Shown here one piece after another: positions 9,316 through 16,386 of a stretch of 64,000 nucleotides of DNA. Position numbers and translations under genes: made by a program. The DNA is from Pseudomonas helmanticensis. Lineage in GTDB: Bacteria; Pseudomonadota; Gammaproteobacteria; Pseudomonadales; Pseudomonadaceae. The DNA lies in the NCBI RefSeq assembly GCF_900182985.1, contig NZ_FXUY01000001.1, positions 620,001-684,000 of the forward strand. Reading direction: 5' to 3'. Below the pieces are notes generated by a model, which was not told the origin of the DNA, did not search any database, and saw nothing but the letters and a program-made list of their open reading frames with translations. Within the stretch, counting starts at the first letter, position 1. Each line of letters starts with the position of its first letter.

Positions 9316-10440
9316 ATGGCACGTTTGCTCGACTCCACCCCCAAACACGACGGCTTCCGTCTGCCCGGCGAATTCGAAAGCAAGTCCGGCTGCTGGCTCG
9401 GCTGGCCGGAGCGCACCGACGTCTGGCGCAACGGCGCCAAGCCTGCGCAGAAAGTCTGGGTGCAGATCGTCACCGCGATCTCCCACAGCGAACCGGTCAC
9501 CGTTTGCGCCTCGGCCGCGCAATTCGCCACCGCGCGCCGGCAGTTGCCGCCGCAAGTACGCGTCGTGGAAATGACCTGCAACGACACCTGGTTTCGCGAC
9601 AGCGGCCCGTGCTTTGTGGTCAATGACCAGAGCGGCGAAGTGCGCGGCGTCGACTTCGAATTCAATGCTTATGGCGGTCTCGACGGCGGCCTCTACTACC
9701 CGTGGGACAAGGACGATCAGATCGCCAGCAAGATCCTTGAAATCGAGCGTTTCGACCGCTACCGCGCGCCGTTGATTGCCGAACTCGGCGGTATCCAGAG
9801 CGACGGCCAGGGCAGCATCCTCACCACCGAACAGTGCCTGCTCAATCGCAATCGCAACCAGCATCTGGGCAAGGATGAAGTCACCCGCAGGCTCACCGAT
9901 TACCTCGGCGCCGAACAAGTGATCTGGCTGCCGCGCGGCTGCAAGTTCGACGAAACCGATGGCCACGTCGATGACCTCGCCTGTTTCGTCCGTCCCGGCG
10001 AAGTGGTGCTGCAATGGACCGACAATCGCGACGATCCGCAATGGGAAATCTATCAGGAGGCCTACGATATTCTGCGCAGCACCCGTGACAGCCGTGGCCG
10101 CGAGCTGATCGTGCACAAACTGCCGCAACCGGATGTGCTGGAGTGGACCGCCGAAGAAGCCGAAGGCCTCGATCAGCAGGACAGCACCCACACCCGCCAG
10201 GCCGGCACTAAAATCTGCGCGTCGTACATCAACTATTACGCCGGCAACAGCTCGATCGTAGTGCCGCTGTTTGGCGATCGTCAGGATCAGGCCGCACTGG
10301 CGACGCTCGCCGAACTGTTTCCGCAGCACAAAATCGTCGGCATCGAAAACTCCCGGGAAATCCTCCTCGGTGGCGGCAACGTCGCGTGCATCACCATGCC
10401 GCAATACGCCGGCACGCCCGACCACAAGAAGGGAGCCTGA
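9316..10440 (+). CDS. aguA: Agmatine deiminase
   Basis: AguA hydrolyses agmatine to N-carbamoylputrescine and ammonia, part of arginine decarboxylase-route putrescine synthesis and agmatine use. The 374-residue protein has the amidinotransferase/PAD fold motifs: NDTWFRDSGP, the His in DGHVDD, and the nucleophile Cys358 in GGGNVACIT near the C-terminus, which agrees with P. aeruginosa AguA Cys357. The ATG at 9316 follows a GAGG site and begins MARLLDSTPK. The gene ends two bases before the polyamine-binding protein gene. No aguB is seen in the window. Confidence 0.95.
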   Translation: MARLLDSTPKHDGFRLPGEFESKSGCWLGWPERTDVWRNGAKPAQKVWVQIVTAISHSEPVTVCASAAQFATARRQLPPQVRVVEMTCNDTWFRDSGPCFVVNDQSGEVRGVDFEFNAYGGLDGGLYYPWDKDDQIASKILEIERFDRYRAPLIAELGGIQSDGQGSILTTEQCLLNRNRNQHLGKDEVTRRLTDYLGAEQVIWLPRGCKFDETDGHVDDLACFVRPGEVVLQWTDNRDDPQWEIYQEAYDILRSTRDSRGRELIVHKLPQPDVLEWTAEEAEGLDQQDSTHTRQAGTKICASYINYYAGNSSIVVPLFGDRQDQAALATLAELFPQHKIVGIENSREILLGGGNVACITMPQYAGTPDHKKGA

Positions 10441-10442
10441 CC

Positions 10443-11540
10443 ATGCGCCTGCACAAACTGACTCAAGCGTTATTGCTGGTGCTTGCACCCTTGTGTGTGC
10501 AGGCCGCCGACACCGCGAAACCGGTGGTCAACCTGTACATCTGGGGCGAGTACCTGGCCCCGGACACCTTGAAGAATTTCGAGGCGAAAACCGGCATTCA
10601 TGTGGTCGCCGATCACTTCGACTCGCTGGAAACCGTCGAGACCAAACTACTTACCGGGCGCAGCGGCTACGACCTGGTGCTGACCGCCGGCCAGCATCTG
10701 TCGCGGGCCATTGAAAGCGGCGCGATCCAGCCGCTGGACAAGGCCCGGGTGCCACACTTTGCCGGGGTTGGCGAGGAGTTTCGTCAGCACATGGCGGTGT
10801 TTGATCCGGGCAATCGTTTCGCCGGCATCTACGCTTGGGGTACCACTGGCTTGGGGTATCAGGAGGAGGCGATCAAGCAACGTCTGCCTGATGCGCCGAC
10901 GGACAGTTGGGCGATGCTGTTCGATCCGGCGGTGGTTTCGAAATTTGCCGACTGCGGGGTGAGTTTGCTTAATGACCCGAACGAAGTGTTCGCCGCGGTC
11001 ATGAAGTACATGGGCCTGGACATCAACCGGCAGAACCTCGATGACCTGAAACTCGCCGAGCAGCAATTGGCGAAGATCCGCCCGTACATCCGCTACTTCG
11101 ACAATGATCTGAATATCAGCGATCTGGCCAACGGCAACACCTGCGTGGCGATGTCGTGGAACGGCAACGTGGCGATTGCGGCGGGACAGGCGCAGGCGGC
11201 GAACAAGCCATTCAAGCTCAGTTACCGGATTCCGAAAGAGGGCACATTGATCTGGTTTGACGCGATGGTCATTCCCAAGGACGCCCCGCACCCTCAGGCC
11301 GGATTGGCGTTGATGGATTATTTAATGACGCCGGAAGTGATGGCGCCGATCACCGACACCATTCATTACGCCAATGCGATCACGGCGGCGGATGGCTTGG
11401 TCGATGCATCGATCCGCAATGATCCGGGCACCTACCCCTCGGCCGACGTCAGGGCCACGCTGTACAGCAAAAACGATAACGGCAAAGCCTTCAATCGCGC
11501 CTTGATCCGCGCATTCAGCCGCCTGAAATCCGGCCTCTGA
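10443..11540 (+). CDS. Polyamine ABC transporter periplasmic binding protein (PotF/SpuD type)
   Basis: This 365-residue protein has a Sec signal peptide (about residues 1-20, ending CVQAADT), then the PotF-like start VVNLYIWGEYLAPDTLKNFE. The family binds putrescine, spermidine or agmatine-like amines in the periplasm. Aromatic and acidic residues typical of the amine pocket recur (GIYAWGTTGLGY, SWNGN). It starts two bases after the aguA stop, so the two are co-translated. No permease or ATPase genes follow, so it must share a transporter encoded elsewhere or have a sensory role. Confidence 0.92.
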   Translation: MRLHKLTQALLLVLAPLCVQAADTAKPVVNLYIWGEYLAPDTLKNFEAKTGIHVVADHFDSLETVETKLLTGRSGYDLVLTAGQHLSRAIESGAIQPLDKARVPHFAGVGEEFRQHMAVFDPGNRFAGIYAWGTTGLGYQEEAIKQRLPDAPTDSWAMLFDPAVVSKFADCGVSLLNDPNEVFAAVMKYMGLDINRQNLDDLKLAEQQLAKIRPYIRYFDNDLNISDLANGNTCVAMSWNGNVAIAAGQAQAANKPFKLSYRIPKEGTLIWFDAMVIPKDAPHPQAGLALMDYLMTPEVMAPITDTIHYANAITAADGLVDASIRNDPGTYPSADVRATLYSKNDNGKAFNRALIRAFSRLKSGL

Positions 11541-11553
11541 CCCCGCAAATCCC

Positions 11554-11643
11554 CCTGTAGGAGCTGCCGCAGGCTGCGATCTTTTGATCCTGTTTTTTAA
11601 AATAAAAATCAAAAGATCGCAGCCTGCGGCAGCTCCTACAGGG
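11554..11643. repeat. REP pair (inverted)
   Basis: This is a well-preserved pair of full-length arms around a T/A-rich centre, downstream of the polyamine-binding protein gene and before the convergent alkA-like gene. A further single arm of the other family (gggagcggacttgctcgcgaag) follows at about 11671-11696. Confidence 0.93.
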
Positions 11644-11708
11644 ATTTGTGTTGTACAGAGACAGATCATTGTGGGAGCGGACTTGCTCGCGAAGAACGAT
11701 AACGCGGT

Positions 11709-12326
11709 CTATCTCTTGGCCACACGCCACAAATACCACGCAGCCACCGTTCGATAAGGGCTCCACGCCAGGCCGATTTCGATCATTTGCTTGCGCGTCG
11801 GTTGCACTTCCAGTCCCATCAACCGCCGATAGCCCTCACGTACGCCAAAGTCATCGGCCGGCAGAATGTCCATGCGCTCCAGGCTGTAGATCAGCAGCAT
11901 CTCCACGGTCCAGCGGCCCACTCCGCGCAGGCTGATCAAGCGTTCGATCAACGCTTCATCGTCCATCGCCAGCGCCGTGGCGTAATCCGGCACCACGCCA
12001 TCCAGCGTTGCCTGGGCAATGCCCTGAATCGTCGCAATCTTGCCGGCGGAAAATCCGCAACTGCGCATCCGTTCGAAATCGGTCGCAAGGATTTGTTCCG
12101 GGCGGGGGAATGACTGCCCGGGAAACAATCCGACCAACCGTCCGATGATCGCGTCGCCGGCCTTGGCATGCAGTTGCTGGTAGCCGATCGCCCGTACCAG
12201 CGACTCGTAAGGATCGCGCGCCGGATGCGGCTGATGCAGGCACGGGCCGACAGCGGCAATGTGCTGCTGCCAGTGCGGGTCGAGCGCAGCGAGGAATTCG
12301 CTCGCTGCCTGATAGTGCTCGGGCAT
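11709..12326 (-). CDS. alkA: DNA-3-methyladenine glycosylase II (AlkA-type, HhH-GPD)
   Basis: The enzyme removes alkylated purines from DNA. The 205-residue protein holds the helix-hairpin-helix LISLRGVGRWTVEMLL (about 130-145) followed by the catalytic Asp region ILPADDFGVREG (Asp158/159). It lacks the N-terminal domain of the 282-residue E. coli AlkA, so it is the short form common in pseudomonads. It is the last gene of a leftward group: ada, a PEP-mutase-like gene, then this one, with a one-base gap. This suggests co-expression in the adaptive response to alkylation. Confidence 0.9.
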   Translation of the reverse strand: MPEHYQAASEFLAALDPHWQQHIAAVGPCLHQPHPARDPYESLVRAIGYQQLHAKAGDAIIGRLVGLFPGQSFPRPEQILATDFERMRSCGFSAGKIATIQGIAQATLDGVVPDYATALAMDDEALIERLISLRGVGRWTVEMLLIYSLERMDILPADDFGVREGYRRLMGLEVQPTRKQMIEIGLAWSPYRTVAAWYLWRVAKR

Positions 12327-12327
12327 G

Positions 12328-13125
12328 TTATTTCAGCAAGCCGTTGACTTCGCCATACGTGAAGGCCTTGAGGTCGTGGGTGTCGAGTTTGCCGCTGGCG
12401 AGGAAGCTTTTCACCAGCCCGCCCATCGCCCCGTAAAGGAATTCGGCGATGCCGGAGCCAGCGCTCAAGCGGCGCACGCCCAGCGCTTGCAGTTCTTCGG
12501 GCGAGGGCAGGCAGGCGAAGCCGAGTACGTTGACCGGCAGCGTCGTGCCTTTGCAGATCGCTTCGATCTCGTAGGCCGAGGTGACACCGGCGGCAAACAA
12601 GCCATCGGCACCGGCCGCCTGATACAACGCGGCGCGCCGCAGGGTTTCGGCGACGCGATCTTCAGCCGGCACCAGGCTTTTCAGATAGACATCGGTGCGC
12701 GCATTGATGAACAGCTTGACCGAACGTTTGTCGGCGATTTGCCGCGCCACCTCGATCTTGCGCGCGAGCAACTCCGGCGCGTTGGAACCGTCCTCGATAT
12801 TGATCCCGACGGCACCCGCCGCAATGACCGCTTCAAGCACCTCGGCGACACGCCCGAGGTCATCGGAATAACCGGCCTCGACGTCCACGGTCAACGGCAC
12901 GCTGATCACCCGGGCAATCGATTCCACCGTGGATACCAGGCGTTCGAGGGGCAAGGTGTTGCCGTCCGGATAACCGTGGGCCCAGGCCACCGCCGCACTG
13001 CTGGTGGCGACGGCCTGGCCACCGAGCTGTTCGACCAGTCGCGCGCCAGTGGCGTCGGCGACGTTGGTCAGGATCAACAGGCCTTGCTGATGCAACTGGT
13101 GAAAGCGGGTGTCAAGCGTGCTCAT
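12328..13125 (-). CDS. Isocitrate lyase / PEP mutase superfamily protein
   Basis: This 265-residue TIM-barrel protein has the superfamily metal- and substrate-site motifs VDVEAGYSDD (about 86-95), GINIEDG and FINARTDVY. The isocitrate lyase signature KKCGH is missing, so it is not an isocitrate lyase. Oxaloacetate decarboxylase-like, phosphonopyruvate hydrolase-like or carboxyvinyl-phosphonate-type C-C or P-C lyase activity is possible. The ATG at 13125 has AAGGAA upstream. It sits between ada and alkA with almost no spacing, which is unexpected for a metabolic enzyme. Confidence 0.88.
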   Translation of the reverse strand: MSTLDTRFHQLHQQGLLILTNVADATGARLVEQLGGQAVATSSAAVAWAHGYPDGNTLPLERLVSTVESIARVISVPLTVDVEAGYSDDLGRVAEVLEAVIAAGAVGINIEDGSNAPELLARKIEVARQIADKRSVKLFINARTDVYLKSLVPAEDRVAETLRRAALYQAAGADGLFAAGVTSAYEIEAICKGTTLPVNVLGFACLPSPEELQALGVRRLSAGSGIAEFLYGAMGGLVKSFLASGKLDTHDLKAFTYGEVNGLLK

Positions 13126-13158
13126 CGAAATTCCTTGTTGTTGATGGTGCAAAATTTG

Positions 13159-14241
13159 TCAGAAAGCCAACGGTTGGGTGAGCTGCAGCGCGGCGTTTTC
13201 CAGCCTCAGCAAGAATGCCTTGCGCGGTTGTCCTCCACCATAGCCGGTCAGCGAGCCATCCGCGCCAATCACCCGATGACAAGGCACGACAATCGACAGC
13301 CGATTGTGCCCGTTGGCCAACCCGACCGCGCGACTCGCGCCGGGTTTGCCCAACCCTGCGGCGATGGTGCCGTAGGTGCTGGTGTGACCGTAAGGAATTT
13401 GCAGCAGGGCCGCCCAGACCTGTCGGGAAAATTCGCTGCCGGGCAAATGCAACGGCACCGTGAATACGTTCAGTTTGCCGGCGAAGTAGGCCGCCAGTTC
13501 CTCTTCGATCTGCTGCAAGTGTGCGTTATGCCCCGGCGCGACCGCGTAGCCGTAGCGGTTCTGCAACGCTTCAACTTCGCCGGTCAGCGCCGGTCGATCA
13601 AGAAACTCCAGCAACACCAATCCACGGCGTTCGGCCATGGCGATCATCGGCCCCAGTGGCGTGGTCAGCCGGGTGAACAGCAGCGGCTCGCTCTGTTCGG
13701 CGCGGCCCGGTGTGATGTGGAAGGACTTCTGGAAAGCGTCACGAAAACCGCTGAGCGATTCGTAACCCGAGTCGAACGCGGCATGATCAATCGAGGTGCC
13801 TTGTCTGATCCCGCCCAATGCCATGCCCAACCGCCGAGTACGTAGCCAAGCGTGGAAAGTCATGCCGAAATGCTGCTTGAACCAGCGCCGCAACTTCAAC
13901 GGTTCGATGCCTGCGGCGAGCAGTTGCGCATCGCTCCAGCGCAGCTCAGGGGCGGCTTCCACGGCAGTGAGCAGGCGCTGCACCCAGTCTGGCGCAATGG
14001 CTGCGGCGTCCAGTGGCTTGCAGCGCAGGCAGGCGCGATAACCGGCGGTCAGGCATTCATCGGCGTGCGCGAAGAACTCGACGTTTTGCGGTTTCGGCTT
14101 GCGCGCCGTGCAACTGGGGCGGCAGAAAATTCCGGTGGTTTTCACGGCCGTGAAGAACACGCCTTCATAGGCAGTGTCGCGTTCGAGCATGGCGCGAACC
14201 ATCTCGGCGTGGGGCGGCAGGACAGCGGTCTGTATGTTCAT
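13159..14241 (-). CDS. ada: Bifunctional Ada: methylphosphotriester sensor, AraC-type regulator and O6-methylguanine-DNA methyltransferase
   Basis: Ada repairs O6-methylguanine and methylphosphotriesters and, once methylated, activates the adaptive response. The 360-residue protein has the N-terminal zinc centre Cys40, Cys44, Cys71 and Cys74 (FCRPSCTARKP, CLRCKP), an AraC-like HTH at about 95-185 and the C-terminal methyltransferase with acceptor Cys321 in VVPCHRVIG. E. coli Ada uses Cys38 and Cys321. I took the ATG at 14241 (MNIQTAVLPP). The longer open frame upstream crosses repeats. Downstream genes are the PEP-mutase-like gene and alkA. Confidence 0.95.
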   Translation of the reverse strand: MNIQTAVLPPHAEMVRAMLERDTAYEGVFFTAVKTTGIFCRPSCTARKPKPQNVEFFAHADECLTAGYRACLRCKPLDAAAIAPDWVQRLLTAVEAAPELRWSDAQLLAAGIEPLKLRRWFKQHFGMTFHAWLRTRRLGMALGGIRQGTSIDHAAFDSGYESLSGFRDAFQKSFHITPGRAEQSEPLLFTRLTTPLGPMIAMAERRGLVLLEFLDRPALTGEVEALQNRYGYAVAPGHNAHLQQIEEELAAYFAGKLNVFTVPLHLPGSEFSRQVWAALLQIPYGHTSTYGTIAAGLGKPGASRAVGLANGHNRLSIVVPCHRVIGADGSLTGYGGGQPRKAFLLRLENAALQLTQPLAF

Positions 14242-14317
14242 GGCATGACTGTAAAAGCAGATTCTCGATGGCTCCACCGAAAAATCGACAGTGAATTTTC
14301 CGTCTGCTGATCTACTG

Positions 14318-14441
14318 TGTAGGAGCTGCCGCAGGCTGCGATCTTTTGATGATCGTTCCCACGCTCTGCGTGGGAATGCACCCGGGGACGCTCCGCGTCC
14401 GGTAATCAAAAGATCGCAGCCTGCGGCAGCTCCTACAGAGA
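14318..14441. repeat. REP pair with a second repeat inserted in its centre
   Basis: REP arms at about 14318-14350 and 14405-14441 enclose a different element (about 14352-14401). The insert is made of two perfect hairpins, tcccacgctctgcgtggga and ggacgctccgcgtcc. The outer arms are intact, so the inner element looks inserted at or grown from the REP centre. Confidence 0.88.
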
Positions 14442-14458
14442 TTGTGAGGTGTTGGTTT

Positions 14459-14872
14459 ATGCATCCGTTTTCCATTCAACATATTGATCACATTGTGCTG
14501 CGCGTAAAAGACCTGCAACGCAGCATCGATTTCTACGCTCGGGTGTTCGGCGCCGAGGTGGTCAGGCACAACGAACCGCTGGGGCTGGTGCACTTGCGTG
14601 CCGGCACCTCAATGATCGATCTCGTCGACCTGGCCGGTGAACTCGGGCGCAAGGGCGGCGGGGCGGCCGGTGCCGAGCGGCGCAATGTCGATCACTTCTG
14701 TCTGCGCATCGAGCCGTTCGACGAACAAGCGTTGACGGCGCACCTGCAATCGGCCGGACTGACCGTGGAAAAAGCCGCTCGACGCTTTGGCGCTGAAGGT
14801 TATGGCCTGTCTTTGTATTGCTTCGATCCGGACGGCAATCAGGTCGAACTCAAAGGCCCGTCCGAAGCGTAA
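14459..14872 (+). CDS. VOC (glyoxalase / bleomycin-resistance fold) family protein
   Basis: This 137-residue protein has two beta-alpha-beta-beta-beta modules. The first begins IDHIVLRVKDLQRSIDFYARVFG and the second contains NVDHFCLRIEPFDEQAL and ends YCFDPDGNQVELKG. The His and Glu at the expected metal positions are present, so it is probably a metal-dependent lyase, dioxygenase or binding protein. The substrate is unknown. The ATG at 14459 follows GAGGTG. It starts directly after a REP pair and converges on the LysE-type exporter gene. Confidence 0.88.
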   Translation: MHPFSIQHIDHIVLRVKDLQRSIDFYARVFGAEVVRHNEPLGLVHLRAGTSMIDLVDLAGELGRKGGGAAGAERRNVDHFCLRIEPFDEQALTAHLQSAGLTVEKAARRFGAEGYGLSLYCFDPDGNQVELKGPSEA

Positions 14873-14875
14873 GCC

Positions 14876-15496
14876 TCACGCGCGTTTGGCCAGCAACAGC
14901 ACTGAAGCCGCCGCCGACAGCAGCCCCGCGCAGCAGCGGTTGAACATCCGCTTGCCGCGCGGCTCGGCGAACCAGCGGCGCATGCGCAGGCCCATCCAGG
15001 CATACGCAGCGATGGCGATCCATTCCAGCAACAGAAACAGCGCGCCGAGCACGGCAAATTGCGCCGGCACCGGGCGCGCTGGATCAACAAACTGCGGCAG
15101 GAATGCGGTGAACAGCAGAATCGCCTTGGGATTGCCGGCGGCCACCAGAAACTCCTGACGTGCCAGCCTGAACAAGCCCACCGACGCTCCCGCCACGTGC
15201 TGTTCGGCCTCGGGATTGGCGCGCCACAATTGCCAGGCCAGATACAGCAGATACCCCGCGCCAATAATCTTGATCGCATGAAACAGCCATTCGGACGTTT
15301 GCAGCACCACCGACAACCCGGCGCCGGCCAGTGCGATCATCCCGGCGAACGCCAGAATCCGTCCGATACCGGCGGCGAAGGCACGGCGATAGCCATAGCG
15401 CGTGGCGTTGCTGACCGACAACAGGTTGTTCGGGCCGGGAGCCATGTTCAGGGCGAAACAGGCGGGGAGAAACAGCGAGAGGGTGGCGAGGTCCAT
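14876..15496 (-). CDS. LysE/RhtB-family amino acid exporter
   Basis: This 206-residue inner-membrane protein has about six TM segments and the family signature near the start: LNMAPGPNNLLSVSNATRYG. A second conserved element is GNPKAILLFTAFLPQF. Members export amino acids or their analogues (lysine, threonine, homoserine lactone, leucine). The substrate here is not predictable. Its stop is four bases from the convergent VOC gene. Confidence 0.9.
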   Translation of the reverse strand: MDLATLSLFLPACFALNMAPGPNNLLSVSNATRYGYRRAFAAGIGRILAFAGMIALAGAGLSVVLQTSEWLFHAIKIIGAGYLLYLAWQLWRANPEAEQHVAGASVGLFRLARQEFLVAAGNPKAILLFTAFLPQFVDPARPVPAQFAVLGALFLLLEWIAIAAYAWMGLRMRRWFAEPRGKRMFNRCCAGLLSAAASVLLLAKRA

Positions 15497-15771
15497 GACG
15501 GCGCTCCAGAAACGAGTGCGCCATTTTTATCACAGCCCACACGCCGTCAGACCCATACAGTCAGGCGGCGCTGTCGCGGTACAGCCCGGCCATGCTGGAC
15601 AACGCGGTCGAACTTTTTGCACAAGCTGCAACTCTGAAACCCTCAGAGGGCGATGGTTTCGGCAAAAAAACTCTCCGGTCGATCAACAAACGACGGTTGC
15701 CGTGCAAGACTTGCCCCCCTTGTTTCACCCACCCCGCACGGCCCCAGGCGGCCCTATCAAGAGCGATCTAC

Positions 15772-16386
15772 ATGCAAGCAAAGGCCCGTGAAGTTTATGT
15801 GCCACCGGTGCTGCAAGATCTGCGAGCCGGCACTGCCGAACTGCACATCGCACTGGAAAAACGCCTTCCGTTTTTCTCCGATACCCTCGATAAACACGCT
15901 TTTGTGCGGTTGATGCAGGCCTATTACGGCTTCTATCTGCCGCTGGAAAACGCCTTGCGAAACAGCGGTTCGATCCCCTGCGACTTTGATCTGCAGCCAC
16001 GTCTCAAGGCACCAACCTTGCGCGCCGACCTGCAAGCGTTGGGCATGGACGCCGAAGCGCTGCAACGTCTGCCGCAATGCGAGCAACTGCCCGTCATCGA
16101 CTCCGGCGCCACCTGCCTCGGCGCGCTCTACGTACTTGAAGGCGCGACACTCGGCGGGCAGATCCTGCGCCGCGAGATCGCCACGCGACTGGGCCTGGAA
16201 GCCGACAATGGCGCGGCGTTTCTCGATATCTATGGCGCCGCCACTGGTCGCCGCTGGCGCGACTTCATCGAATATCTGGGCAATCGCCCGATCAGCGCCG
16301 ACGAACGCACCGCCGTCGTCACAGCGGCACAAACCACATTCAGCTGTTTCGAGCGCTGGCTCGAAAGCCGGGAGGTATTGGCATGA
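15772..16386 (+). CDS. bphO: Haem oxygenase BphO
   Basis: BphO breaks haem into biliverdin, the chromophore of the phytochrome encoded next. The 204-residue protein has the proximal haem ligand His25 in AELHIALEKRLP, the distal helix GATCLGALYVLEGATLGGQIL, and the normal bacterial length. The ATG at 15772 starts MQAKAREVYVPP. The open frame continues upstream through a region without homology, so I did not use it. It overlaps bphP by four bases (ATGA), so chromophore supply and receptor synthesis are translationally coupled. Confidence 0.94.
   Translation: MQAKAREVYVPPVLQDLRAGTAELHIALEKRLPFFSDTLDKHAFVRLMQAYYGFYLPLENALRNSGSIPCDFDLQPRLKAPTLRADLQALGMDAEALQRLPQCEQLPVIDSGATCLGALYVLEGATLGGQILRREIATRLGLEADNGAAFLDIYGAATGRRWRDFIEYLGNRPISADERTAVVTAAQTTFSCFERWLESREVLA

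Noticed and set aside
12328..13125. Naming the ICL-family gene isocitrate lyase or prpB
   Set aside because: The KKCGH catalytic signature is absent and there are no prp genes nearby.
12325..13845. A 506-codon plus-strand frame over the PEP-mutase-like and ada genes
   Set aside because: It spans two real genes in antisense and shows no motif.
14242..14475. An upstream extension of ada by 78 codons
   Set aside because: The extension translates a REP pair and its inner repeat; ada homologues begin at MNIQTAVLPP.
15592..15771. A 60-codon extension of bphO
   Set aside because: It contains no haem oxygenase similarity, and the internal ATG at 15772 gives the normal length of about 204 residues.
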